DNA of 64,000 bases. It comes from Chitinophagales bacterium (GTDB lineage Bacteria > Bacteroidota > Bacteroidia > Chitinophagales > JADJOU01). The notes beneath the pieces were generated by a model. That model worked only from the letters and a program-made list of their open reading frames with translations. It did not search any database and had not been told where the DNA came from. Of the stretch, positions 17,720-27,671 are shown piece after piece; the first letter of the stretch is position 1; every line of letters starts with the position of its first letter. Both the position numbers and the translations under genes were made by a program. Location: NCBI GenBank assembly GCA_030832185.1, contig JAURJQ010000010.1, positions 74,896-138,895 on the forward strand. Reading direction: 5' to 3'.

Positions 17720-18940
17720 TCATTCTTTTAGCTCCCCTTCGCTTTTAGCTATAACACAGGTAGCCAAGCTATTTCCTATCACATTGGTAGAAGTGCGTGC
17801 CATATCCATGAGTTCATCCACCCCGAATATCAGATAAATAGGGGCGATGGGTAGATTGAGGTCAGAGGCAGTCGCTATTAAGATAACAAGGGAAGCTCTA
17901 GGCACCGCTGCTACACCTTTGCTGGTGAGCATGAGGATAAATAGCATGGAGAGTTGTTGTCCAAGCGTCAGTTCTATTCCCGATGCTTGCGCTACAAATA
18001 CAGTGGCAAGAGAGAGATAAAGTGTTGTACCATCTAGGTTGAAACTATAACCCATCGGTAAGACGAAGGAAACAATTTTTCTACTGCAGCCGAAATCTTC
18101 CAATGCTTTGAAAAGTTTAGGCAGAGCCGCATCTGAACTCGTCGTAGCAAAAGCTATCGATACAGGTTCTTTGATATGATGCCATAGTTTTTTCAAGTTA
18201 ATTTTGAAATAAAGTCCGATAGGCACTAAGGCAAAAAGAATCAAAGCTGCCAAGGCCCCATAAAGTGTTCCCACGAGTTTGAGTAGCGGCAGCAAAACGG
18301 ATACGCCCATGTGACCCACGGCATAGGCCATAGCAGCTCCGACCGCTAATGGTGCGAAATACATAATAATATTGGTTACTTTAAACATAGTTTCAGCCAG
18401 CCCATCGGCGAAGGTTATCATAGTATTTTTTGCTCCAGTAGGTGCTAGAGAAACTCCTAGCCCAAATAATATACTAAAAATGACTATTTGAAGAACCTTA
18501 CCTTCGGTTATCGCTTTTGTAATATTTTCAGGAAATACATCCAAAATATATTCTTCGAATGATTTTGGTTTTATCTGTTTGGTTTCTTCTACTTTTTCTA
18601 TTGCCTTTGCTTCGGCTTGCATATGTATTCCTTTTCCTGCTTGGGTTAGGTTGATGGCTCCGAGTCCGATAAACAAAGCCAAAGTCGTCACGACTTCAAA
18701 ATAAATAATAGATTTTAAGCCTAATTTTCCAATGTCTTTTAATTTGGAATGATGCGCTATACCTAAAACAATAGTTGCAAATATTAAAGGAGCTACGATC
18801 GTTTTAATTAGTCGAAGAAATATTTTAGAAATGAGTTGGAGTTTCTGCGAAAACTCAGGAAAAGCTATTCCTATTATGATTCCTAAGACCATAGAAATAA
18901 ATATCCAATGGGTTAGGCTTATTTTTTTGAGAAAATTCAT
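17720..18940 (-). CDS. Dicarboxylate/amino acid:cation (Na+ or H+) symporter
   Basis: FATTSSDAALPKLFKALE; LPMGYSFNLDGTTLYLSLATVFVAQA; DMARTSTNVIGNSLATCVIAK. Confidence 0.95.
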   Translation of the reverse strand: MNFLKKISLTHWIFISMVLGIIIGIAFPEFSQKLQLISKIFLRLIKTIVAPLIFATIVLGIAHHSKLKDIGKLGLKSIIYFEVVTTLALFIGLGAINLTQAGKGIHMQAEAKAIEKVEETKQIKPKSFEEYILDVFPENITKAITEGKVLQIVIFSILFGLGVSLAPTGAKNTMITFADGLAETMFKVTNIIMYFAPLAVGAAMAYAVGHMGVSVLLPLLKLVGTLYGALAALILFALVPIGLYFKINLKKLWHHIKEPVSIAFATTSSDAALPKLFKALEDFGCSRKIVSFVLPMGYSFNLDGTTLYLSLATVFVAQASGIELTLGQQLSMLFILMLTSKGVAAVPRASLVILIATASDLNLPIAPIYLIFGVDELMDMARTSTNVIGNSLATCVIAKSEGELKE

Positions 18941-18961
18941 TTTTCTAATTTTTGTAAATAT

Positions 18962-18994
18962 AAAAAAAGGAAGTCACTTGGACTTCCCTTTTTA
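18962..18994 (-). terminator. Rho-independent terminator (downstream of the lipoprotein gene)
   Basis: GGAAGTC-acttg-GACTTCC stem flanked by A7 and T5 runs, potentially bidirectional. Confidence 0.75.
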
Positions 18995-19017
18995 GAAAAA
19001 AACATGTGTTTGAAAAT

Positions 19018-19977
19018 TCAAAGTGCTTTAATGGCTGCTTTGATGGCTGCTTCTGTTGATTCTGCGGGATTAGCAGAAGTTGTATAGTCTGCTGTTAAAG
19101 TAATATTAGGTTTGACTTCTAGATAGTGTTTGTTGTCTTTTTTGGAAACTATAACTATTGTGACGTTTAATCCTATTGGCGCAGTTGCATGATTGATGAA
19201 AAATGTTTGATTAGTCTTGTCAAATCCTTCCAATTTGATTACCGAATTAATTGATTTGAAATAGACATATATCTGTGTATTGATATGGTCAAATCCTTGA
19301 GGTGTTTTTACTTTGATTTCAGTTCTTGGTGAAGTTGAGTCATAATATCTATCACAGTTGAAGTATCCGAATGATTCAAATCCAAAGCTATAATTATAAT
19401 CTAGGTAAATTGTATCTAAGTCCTGTCTTACTGTATCCTTGACAATTTCCCAGTTGATTATGGTATCTCCTTGAATAGTATCACTGGCCTTTATATTTCC
19501 TCTAAAGAGATTCATTTCCGTTGAGTTCTGAGAAGTAGGAATCTTTGCCAATGGTTTTGCATCTTGATTAATAAGTAGCTGAGCATTATTAAAAGTTGCA
19601 TTAATAAAGAATTGGCCTCCAGAGATTAGAATTTTGCCATTTGATGTCGTTGTCTTGCCTGCTAATAGCATTTCTGGTCCAGTGAGCATTTCTTGAAGAA
19701 CTACCGTTACAGATCCCGAAGTTAAAATGGTCCCATCTTTCTTTTTGAAAGAATTAGGGTAGAAAGTTATATTCGTTCCTTTTTCTCCCACAATTGTTTT
19801 CAATTGACCCGCAGGAATAGAAAAACTTTGCATAGGTGGGCCTATGTTTTTAAATAAATCAGTCAAGGTGGATTGTTTCTTTGAAGAGCTGATTGCTTGC
19901 ACATCTTCCTTATAGCAACCTAAAATAGCGAAAAGTGATAAAATGATGACGACGTTTAATTTGATTTGCTTTTTCAT
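19018..19977 (-). CDS. Predicted lipoprotein, hypothetical
   Basis: Signal peptide with lipobox-like LFAILGCYKED; secreted Bacteroidota-style sequence. Confidence 0.7.
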   Translation of the reverse strand: MKKQIKLNVVIILSLFAILGCYKEDVQAISSSKKQSTLTDLFKNIGPPMQSFSIPAGQLKTIVGEKGTNITFYPNSFKKKDGTILTSGSVTVVLQEMLTGPEMLLAGKTTTSNGKILISGGQFFINATFNNAQLLINQDAKPLAKIPTSQNSTEMNLFRGNIKASDTIQGDTIINWEIVKDTVRQDLDTIYLDYNYSFGFESFGYFNCDRYYDSTSPRTEIKVKTPQGFDHINTQIYVYFKSINSVIKLEGFDKTNQTFFINHATAPIGLNVTIVIVSKKDNKHYLEVKPNITLTADYTTSANPAESTEAAIKAAIKAL

Positions 19978-20149
19978 ACTTTGGAGTTTTAAGTGTTCGA
20001 AAATTTAACGCAAAGATGCGGCCGAATAGTATTTGTTTTTTGTAAGAAAAAAAGAACTTTGTTAGATTAATAGAGATTTATCTTTAATTTCATTAACTTA
20101 AATAGGACTATGAAGTCATTTTTATGGATATTAGCATAAAATTCATTCA

Positions 20150-23100
20150 ATGAAATTAACTATTTCTCTCCTTCTTCTATGCAGTGGCTTGGTATCTCAA
20201 ACCTTCCAATCTCCCACCAACCCCTATTTCTGGAAAAATAAACTAGGCTCTAAGAGTGAATATTGGCAGCAGGATGTGGATTATACAATCAATGCTAAAT
20301 TAGACGAGAAAGAAGAGATTATCTCTGGAAAAGTAGAAATAATTTATACGAATAATTCGCCGCATGCGCTCAATGAATTATTTTTCAATCTATATCAAAA
20401 TGCATTTATAAAAGAATCCTATCTCTCTGATCTGCAAGAAGCGAATGGCAATAAAGTACGATTTGGCAAATGGGAAGAGGCTGGAAAAGGAAATGAGATA
20501 CTTTCATTAAAAGTAGATGGAGAAATCGTCAAGACAGAAATCGATGGTTCCATTATGAAAGCTTGGCTCAAAAAACCAATGCAACCCAATACAAATATAA
20601 AGATTGAAATCGGTTTTAAAACCTACTACAGTAAAGGAGGTGATACACGACGTAGGATGAAGTCCTATATCTACCAAGGATTAAAGCATTTCAATGGAGC
20701 TCATTGGTATCCGCGCTTAGCAGTTTATGATAGAAAATTTGGATGGTGTACCGATCAGCATTTAAATAGAGAATTTTATGGAGATTTCGGGAATTATAGA
20801 GTACATCTTGATTTTCCAGCGAACTACGTGGTAGAAGCTACTGGACTTCTACAAAATAGATCAGAGGTGCTCCCAGATACGTTAAGAAAGAAGCTAGATA
20901 TCTCCAATTATTGGAATCATCCTTGGGATACCATAGTTACCTATAATATTCCTATGAAAAAGGGAGAGCGAAAGGTTTGGAAATATTTTGCCGAGAATGT
21001 GCATGATTTTGCTTGGGTGGCAGGCCCACATTATCGTTTAGATGAAAAAAATTACAAAGGATTTAGCACTGTTGCCCTTGTTTTAGAACCTCACTGTAGT
21101 GGATGGAAAAATGCCTGCGATTTTTCAGCTAAAGTTATCAATGTGTATAGCAAAGATTTCGGTCAATTCGCTTATCCTAAAATGGTGGTAGCAGATTGTC
21201 AGGATGGAATGGAATATCCTATGCTCACTATGGACGGTGGTTCAGATCCTGGATATCGAGGATTATTGGCTCATGAAATAGGGCATAATTGGTTCTATGG
21301 GATGGTGAATAATAATGAAACCTATAGAGCATTATTGGATGAGGGATTTACGCAGTTTTTGACTGTATGGGCATTAGAAGCAATTGATGGAAAAAATATG
21401 TTCACTTCTGGAAAGCAGCCTAAGTATTTCATGCCAGCCGCTACCCGCAATGCCCGCTGCTATGACAGCTATATGCTCGATGCGATGAACCGTGATAAAA
21501 CTGAAATCAATGTGCATAGTGATGGCTTCAACGGCGCATTGGGACAAGGCGGCGGTTATCGAAGTGTATATAATAAAACGGCAACTATGCTTTACAATTT
21601 GCAGTATGTTTTAGGGGATAGTCTCTTTCAGCGAGCTATGAAGCATTATTTCAACCAATGGTCATTCAGACATCCATATGTAGAAGATTTTAGAAATTCA
21701 ATCATAGAATACACTAAGGTAGATTTGAATTGGTTTTTTGACCAATGGATAGAAACTTCTAAGGTGATAGATTATAAGATTTTCCCTTTAAAAAAAGCTG
21801 ATAGTGGACAATATCTGCTAAAGCTAAAGCGAAAAGCGGAAATGCAGTCACCATTAGACATTACTGTAGTAGGCGAGAGTGGTAAGCGGTATAATTTTTA
21901 TGTGCCCAATACATGGTTTGAAAAAGAGACAGAAGCCACCAAACTGCCGCGCTGGATAGGCTGGGACAATAAATTGAAGACGATATATACCACAAAAATT
22001 AATCTACCAGAGCCGCCTAAGTATGCGAGAATAGACACGAGTGGGAGATTAGCGGATATCAATGAATTGAACAATACAACTGCGTGTGCATGGAATTTAT
22101 TTTTTGATAGAAAAAATTCTCCACCTCGCGATAGACAGAATTATACAGTGTTATGGCGACCTGATTTTTGGTATAATAATTTTGATGGAATAAAAGCAGG
22201 AGCTCATTTTGAAGGCAGTTTGAATCGGAACTTTCATAATACAGAGCTCGATGTATGGATCAACACAAGGATAGGAAAGTGGAGTGTCCGCGATGCGGTT
22301 AATATCAATAGTCGTAATGCAGTGAATGATTTAGTATCTTTTCGATTTAGCTATCAATCTCCTACCCATAAGTTTATCAAAAACAGTGATGTGCGCTTGG
22401 AGGCAAGGCATATCGATGGGATTGCTTTAACTTCTCTTCGATGGAGAAAATCGTTTGAAAATTCTAATTATCTAACAATAGGAGGTAAGTCTATGCTGCG
22501 ATATAGAGGAGATCAAGACTATTATAATTACATGACTTCCATTCAGTGGAATCAGGCTTTGATGGCTAATACAAGTCTATGGCTAGAGTGGTTAAATAAC
22601 AAAAGTTTAGATCAAAATGTGGAACAAACCACAAGAGTTAAACTTCGTTCTTCTATCTTGTCCGTTGCGAATTATAGTTATCTCGAAGCTGAGCATAAGG
22701 AAACTATTAAACTGGATAAATTACTTTTTAAATGGAGATTTTTTGGAAGACTAGGAGCACACCAGACTACATTTATTCCTACGGAGGTACTCTTAAATGC
22801 TGGAGGTGCTAGCGGTGAAGAAATGCTTGAGAATAAGTTTATGCGGAGTGTTTCACCATTCCCAGATGTATTTACTAAAGGCAGTTTGTCGTCTTTATCG
22901 CAGGAGTTCTCTCATTTGCATTATGGCGGAGGTATTAATTTAAGAGGCTATTCATTTCGAAATATATTAGGAACAGGCTTAAATCAATATCAAATCTTTA
23001 ATCAAAATTCTGGCTTTTCATTGAATACTCAATTGAACTTTGAAAATATTTCTCCTATTAAGTTCCGCCAATTAGCTCGTACAATCGGGATAAATTTTTA

Positions 23101-23344
23101 TGTATTCGGCGATGTTGGCAGTCTCTCTAATTTTGATATGCCTAGTTTTTCCATAAATAAAGCACCAATATTAGCTGATGCAGGTTTCGGAACGGCATTA
23201 ACATGGAAAAAAGGAATCAAGTATCTAGGATTAGGGCCAATGACTTTCCGATTCGATATGCCATTCTATCTTTCACATCCTGCATTTGGTGAGCTGGAAC
23301 AATTTCAGTTTAGATGGCTAGTGGGAGTGGAACAGGCGTTTTAA
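20150..23344 (+). CDS. M1 family metallopeptidase with C-terminal extension
   Basis: GLLAHEIGHNWFYGMVNNNETYRALLDEGFTQF (HExxH-x18-E zinc site); N-terminal IYTNNSPHALNELFFNLYQNAF. Confidence 0.93.
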   Translation: MKLTISLLLLCSGLVSQTFQSPTNPYFWKNKLGSKSEYWQQDVDYTINAKLDEKEEIISGKVEIIYTNNSPHALNELFFNLYQNAFIKESYLSDLQEANGNKVRFGKWEEAGKGNEILSLKVDGEIVKTEIDGSIMKAWLKKPMQPNTNIKIEIGFKTYYSKGGDTRRRMKSYIYQGLKHFNGAHWYPRLAVYDRKFGWCTDQHLNREFYGDFGNYRVHLDFPANYVVEATGLLQNRSEVLPDTLRKKLDISNYWNHPWDTIVTYNIPMKKGERKVWKYFAENVHDFAWVAGPHYRLDEKNYKGFSTVALVLEPHCSGWKNACDFSAKVINVYSKDFGQFAYPKMVVADCQDGMEYPMLTMDGGSDPGYRGLLAHEIGHNWFYGMVNNNETYRALLDEGFTQFLTVWALEAIDGKNMFTSGKQPKYFMPAATRNARCYDSYMLDAMNRDKTEINVHSDGFNGALGQGGGYRSVYNKTATMLYNLQYVLGDSLFQRAMKHYFNQWSFRHPYVEDFRNSIIEYTKVDLNWFFDQWIETSKVIDYKIFPLKKADSGQYLLKLKRKAEMQSPLDITVVGESGKRYNFYVPNTWFEKETEATKLPRWIGWDNKLKTIYTTKINLPEPPKYARIDTSGRLADINELNNTTACAWNLFFDRKNSPPRDRQNYTVLWRPDFWYNNFDGIKAGAHFEGSLNRNFHNTELDVWINTRIGKWSVRDAVNINSRNAVNDLVSFRFSYQSPTHKFIKNSDVRLEARHIDGIALTSLRWRKSFENSNYLTIGGKSMLRYRGDQDYYNYMTSIQWNQALMANTSLWLEWLNNKSLDQNVEQTTRVKLRSSILSVANYSYLEAEHKETIKLDKLLFKWRFFGRLGAHQTTFIPTEVLLNAGGASGEEMLENKFMRSVSPFPDVFTKGSLSSLSQEFSHLHYGGGINLRGYSFRNILGTGLNQYQIFNQNSGFSLNTQLNFENISPIKFRQLARTIGINFYVFGDVGSLSNFDMPSFSINKAPILADAGFGTALTWKKGIKYLGLGPMTFRFDMPFYLSHPAFGELEQFQFRWLVGVEQAF

Positions 23345-23345
23345 T

Positions 23346-24545
23346 CTAGTTTTTGTCTCTTGTTTTCAATAAACTATCTGCTAAATAGGCATATTGTTCT
23401 ATAGAATTATAAAGCTGTGCTGAAATTCTAAAATACTGCTTTGGTGCTTGTGGAAAAAAGAAACAAGGCACTTCTATCTTATACTGATCATAGAGAATAT
23501 TCTTCACTTCTGTATAGTAATTAAAATTAGTCGATGGGATTTTATCATCCCAGAGGGGTATAGTGACTATATTTCCTAGCATAGATTTTGGTACGGGCAA
23601 ATCTACTTCTAGTTTTTCAGCTAATAAAGTAGCACCTTCCAATGCGAGTGATTTGTTTCGTTTTTTTATTTCGTCCCAACCGCCGCTTACCAATGATGGT
23701 AGATATTCTAGAGCATCCTTTATACATAAATATGCACTATAATCTTTGGTACCTTCCCAGATAAATTGATTGGACCAATGTGCTTCATGATCTGTATCCC
23801 AGTCGTTGTAAAAACTATAAAAGACAGGCTTGAATTCTTTCTGGTTTTTTGGATGCACATATACAAATGCAGACCCTTTGGGCGAGCATATCCATTTATG
23901 GCAATTGGCGACAAAATAATCTGCACCCAATTCATCTAAAACAAAATCGACCATGCCTGGAGCATGAGCGGCGTCTACTATCACTCGTATACCTTTGCTT
24001 TGCAATAATTCTATGATTTTTTTGATAGGGAATATAATGCCTGTAGCCGAAGAAATATAATCTATCATCGCTATGGATGTGCGAGGACCAATGCCATCCT
24101 GTATCACTTCTAATATTTGACTTTCATCATGAAGTGGAAAGGGGATATTTACTTTGATGATTTCATTTCCTTTGCGCTCCCCAATCTTATGAAATGCATG
24201 CAGACAGGCTCCATACCCATGATTAGTAGTGAGCCATTGCTTTTTAGTTTCATTTATATTATGCAAAATATGATTTATGCCGATGGTGGTGTTTGGCACC
24301 ATATAGATATTGTGTTCACTCGTTCCTATGAATTCAGCCAGAGCTTTTTTATTGGCATAATACAATGGATACCATTGGCGAACAGAGAAATCTACAGGCT
24401 CACTTTCCAGTAAATCTATATACTCTTTTTGTTTTTCGGTTATAAATTTAGGATTGGCGCCAAATGAACCATGGTTGAGAAATACGATATCTTTTCGTAA
24501 ATTCCAATACTGAGAAAAAGAAGAAGGCTTAGGGAGAGATGACAT
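23346..24545 (-). CDS. Aminotransferase class V-fold PLP-dependent enzyme
   Basis: FLNHGSFGANP; VIVDAAHAPGMVDFVLDELGADYFVANCHKWICSPKGSAFVYV. Confidence 0.93.
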   Translation of the reverse strand: MSSLPKPSSFSQYWNLRKDIVFLNHGSFGANPKFITEKQKEYIDLLESEPVDFSVRQWYPLYYANKKALAEFIGTSEHNIYMVPNTTIGINHILHNINETKKQWLTTNHGYGACLHAFHKIGERKGNEIIKVNIPFPLHDESQILEVIQDGIGPRTSIAMIDYISSATGIIFPIKKIIELLQSKGIRVIVDAAHAPGMVDFVLDELGADYFVANCHKWICSPKGSAFVYVHPKNQKEFKPVFYSFYNDWDTDHEAHWSNQFIWEGTKDYSAYLCIKDALEYLPSLVSGGWDEIKKRNKSLALEGATLLAEKLEVDLPVPKSMLGNIVTIPLWDDKIPSTNFNYYTEVKNILYDQYKIEVPCFFFPQAPKQYFRISAQLYNSIEQYAYLADSLLKTRDKN

Positions 24546-24559
24546 GGAGAAATGGTGTT

Positions 24560-25729
24560 TTATTTTTTTGCAATGTCTATAATAGCCATGGTCATTATAT
24601 CCCAGCTATATTTTAGTTTCTCCCTCTTGAGATTTTTTTTGAAGGATTCTTCTAGCTTTCTGTCAAAATACTCATTTATTTTATTGGCAATAGAGAATTC
24701 ATTAGGCTCTGCTATCAGACCTACTTCACCATCCGGCACCATAGCAGTGAGTCCTCCTACATTAGTCACCACCATAGGTATCTCAAAATGATATGCCAGT
24801 GGAGTCACTCCACTCTGTGTTGCTGATTTATAGGGTTGAACTACAAGATCACTCGCACAGAAATAATATTTCACTTCACTATCTGTTATAAAATTCGTTT
24901 TGAGTATGACTCGATCCGTAAGCTTTAGCTCATCTATTAGCTTTAGATATGGTTGAGCATCTTCATAAAACTCACCTGCTACAATTATTTTCAAACTTGG
25001 GTTTTGAATCATTTTCATGCCATGAAGAAGAAGATCTAGGCCTTTATATTTTCTAATAAATCCGAAGAACAAAAGGTAGGAATCATCTTTATTTAAATTC
25101 AAATGTTCTTTCGCTTCATTCTTACTCATGGTGTCTCCAAAATTATCATAGAGAGGATGGGGAATAGATTTTTTCTTTTTATTTTTCGTTGAAAATAAAT
25201 CTAAATCCGCCAATACCTTTTCACTCATGGTGATGAAACCATCTATTGGTTGGATAAAATAGCTTGTAAACAAACTATCTCCAATTCTTTTTTCATGAGG
25301 TATTATGTTGTCAGCTATACATACAATTTTCGTATGCTTGTTTAATTTTACTAATCTCAAAATAGTGCCGAGGCAAGGCCCCATAAACGGCAGCCAATAT
25401 CGAACTATTATAATATCGGGTTTTAAATTTTTAAGGTCCCAGCCTATTTTGAGCCAATTTAATGGGTTGATAGAATTTATGGCTACTTTAATGTCGAGAT
25501 TGCTTGGTGCGGGTTCATCTGAGAATTGTGACTTTCCAGGAAATAGAAAGCTAGGATACTGCAAACTAAAAGTATAAATAGAGGCTTGATGTCCTTTTGA
25601 TAGAAAGGCATTACAGAGCCTTTCGTTATATGTAGCCAATCCACCTCTCAATGGATGCGCTGGGCCTAAAATAACTATTTTACTCAACCTTGTATTGTGA
25701 TGCTTTAATTCAAGGTCCAAAGTATTCAA
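24560..25729 (-). CDS. Glycosyltransferase family 4/group 1
   Basis: GPAHPLRGGLATYNERL; LLFFGFIRKYKGLDLLLHGM; VQPYKSATQSGVTPLAYHFEIPMVVTNVGG. Confidence 0.92.
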   Translation of the reverse strand: MNTLDLELKHHNTRLSKIVILGPAHPLRGGLATYNERLCNAFLSKGHQASIYTFSLQYPSFLFPGKSQFSDEPAPSNLDIKVAINSINPLNWLKIGWDLKNLKPDIIIVRYWLPFMGPCLGTILRLVKLNKHTKIVCIADNIIPHEKRIGDSLFTSYFIQPIDGFITMSEKVLADLDLFSTKNKKKKSIPHPLYDNFGDTMSKNEAKEHLNLNKDDSYLLFFGFIRKYKGLDLLLHGMKMIQNPSLKIIVAGEFYEDAQPYLKLIDELKLTDRVILKTNFITDSEVKYYFCASDLVVQPYKSATQSGVTPLAYHFEIPMVVTNVGGLTAMVPDGEVGLIAEPNEFSIANKINEYFDRKLEESFKKNLKREKLKYSWDIMTMAIIDIAKK

Positions 25730-25736
25730 AAAAAAT

Positions 25737-25744
25737 TATCTTTG
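25737..25744 (+). promoter_or_regulatory. Candidate -7 element (TATCTTTG) for the DUF3078 gene
   Basis: TAnnTTTG match 19 nt upstream of ATG 25764. Confidence 0.4.
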
Positions 25745-25763
25745 ACTGCTAAAAATTATCTTA

Positions 25764-26798
25764 ATGAAAAAAATAGTAATATTTTGGGGAGTAGTCTTAT
25801 CTACTTATATGTCTGCACAGATTAGTCCTGAGGTGATTAAAACCAAAATCGATGAATTGAATAAACAAAAATCAGCTATCGAATCCCAAATAGCAGATTT
25901 AAATAAACAACTTCCAGCTCCAATAGTTAAGCATTGGACATATAAGGGAAATGCTACGGTCAATATTGGCCAAAACCTACTAGGGTCTAACTGGACGGCA
26001 TCTTATGGCGGAAATAGCACCTTAAATATAGGTGGACAGTCTCATTTGGAGGCTAATTATCAAAACAAGAGACATTCATGGTCTAATAGCTTTGACGGAA
26101 CCTTAGGTTTCTTTAAAAATATCAATGTGGATAGCGGTGTTAACGATAATATTAATAAAAATGCTGATATTTTACAGTTGTCATCTAAATACTTGTATGA
26201 TCTTCAAAAAGCGAATCTTAAAGTAGGTGTTGGAGCTAATTTTCTATCTCAATTTATCAAAACCTATGACCTAGCTAAATCAGATAAATTGTTGTCTGAC
26301 TTTCTAGCTCCTGGTATATTAGATGTATCGCCAGGTATTGAGTGGACCCCACAACCATATTTAAAAGTATTTCTTTCACCAGCTTCGGGTAGGTTTACAT
26401 TTGTGAGCAACGATTCTATTATTACTAAAGCAGAAGCCAATCGGTTTGGAAATGATGTAGATCAAAGAATTCGTTCTGAATTAGGTGCTCGATTGGATAT
26501 CGTATTTGAAAAAGAATTGATCAAAAATTTAAATATCAGAAGTAGAGCCCAGTTATTTAACAACTATACCAGGCCTCAGCTTCAGCTAGATGCTATCAAT
26601 AGTAGTCGTGGTAATATCGATATCAATTGGCAGACAGATTTATTCTACAAACTGACCAAAAATATTGCACTTAATTTCGGTTTTCAAGTACTTAAAGATG
26701 ATGATGTGCGCGTAGTGAATAATAAAACTACTGGCGAGAAAACATCTCCATGGAATTGGCGCAATACCATCGGAATTAGTTTTATAACAGGTTTTTAG
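25764..26798 (+). CDS. DUF3078 domain-containing protein
   Basis: Signal peptide, short coiled coil, then HWTYKGNATVNIGQNLLGSNWTASYGGNSTLNIGGQSHLEANYQNKRHSWSNSFDGTLGFFK, typical of DUF3078. Confidence 0.88.
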   Translation: MKKIVIFWGVVLSTYMSAQISPEVIKTKIDELNKQKSAIESQIADLNKQLPAPIVKHWTYKGNATVNIGQNLLGSNWTASYGGNSTLNIGGQSHLEANYQNKRHSWSNSFDGTLGFFKNINVDSGVNDNINKNADILQLSSKYLYDLQKANLKVGVGANFLSQFIKTYDLAKSDKLLSDFLAPGILDVSPGIEWTPQPYLKVFLSPASGRFTFVSNDSIITKAEANRFGNDVDQRIRSELGARLDIVFEKELIKNLNIRSRAQLFNNYTRPQLQLDAINSSRGNIDINWQTDLFYKLTKNIALNFGFQVLKDDDVRVVNNKTTGEKTSPWNWRNTIGISFITGF

Positions 26799-26838
26799 TT
26801 TTTACAAGATTTTTTTTGTGTCATATCTACTATTTTAG

Positions 26839-26868
26839 TGCTCGAGTTTTATGCTCGGGCATTTTTTT
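26839..26868 (+). terminator. Rho-independent terminator
   Basis: TGCTCGAG-ttttatg-CTCGGGCA stem (one G-T) followed by T7. Confidence 0.8.
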
Positions 26869-27645
26869 ATGAATTATTTCAAGTGTTTTCTTTTGTTTGT
26901 CTTTTCTATAAACTTTGCGTACGGTCAGTCATGGAGTATAAAAGGTCAGGTAGTTAATACTCAAACATCCAATTACCTAATAGGATGCTCAGTCTATAAT
27001 GTGACCAAACAGATGGGCACGGTCACGAATGAAGAAGGACGATTTAAAATCACAGTAGAAAGAGGAGACCTCATTCAATTTACATATCTAGGCATGGGAG
27101 TACAGCAACAATATATCCTAGATGACAAAGAACTTTTGATAGAAATGAGTTACCAAGCTAGAAGGATGAAGCCTGTGACGATAAAAGCGGAAGTGGCAGC
27201 TAAGAAATCTGTACTCTATAATCCAAAGTATGACAGCAGGGCGGCTGTATTTCTAGAGCCAGTTCGCCGAAGTGCGAAAGATTATAAAAAAATGTCAGGA
27301 ATAGGCACTAGTAGTGATCCAAACAACCCAGGAGTAGTAATGTCCCCCATATCTTTTTTCTATTACTCCAATAAAAAAGTACAGAGAAGGCTCAACGCCT
27401 TGGTAGATATCAATAAGCTGGATGCCAGTAATCAAAAATATACCTTAGATTTTATATCATTAGTTACTAAGGTTGAAGATATCGATGAACTTAAAGATAT
27501 TAAGGCCCATTGCTATTTCCCGCATGACGAGGTTTTAAACTCTACCTTCTACGAATTAGGTCTTAAATTAAAAGATTGCTATATTGATTATTTAGAAGTA
27601 AAAAAGTCTATACCTGCTGTAGATTCTATACCAAAAGCTGAATAG
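26869..27645 (+). CDS. Carboxypeptidase-like regulatory domain-containing protein
   Basis: Signal peptide; SIKGQVVNTQTSNYLIGCSVYNVTKQMGTVTNEEGRFKITVERGDLIQFTYLGM. Start moved from 26851 (inside terminator loop) to 26869. Confidence 0.85.
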   Translation: MNYFKCFLLFVFSINFAYGQSWSIKGQVVNTQTSNYLIGCSVYNVTKQMGTVTNEEGRFKITVERGDLIQFTYLGMGVQQQYILDDKELLIEMSYQARRMKPVTIKAEVAAKKSVLYNPKYDSRAAVFLEPVRRSAKDYKKMSGIGTSSDPNNPGVVMSPISFFYYSNKKVQRRLNALVDINKLDASNQKYTLDFISLVTKVEDIDELKDIKAHCYFPHDEVLNSTFYELGLKLKDCYIDYLEVKKSIPAVDSIPKAE

Positions 27646-27671
27646 TTAGATATTTTACTAGGTACCAATCA

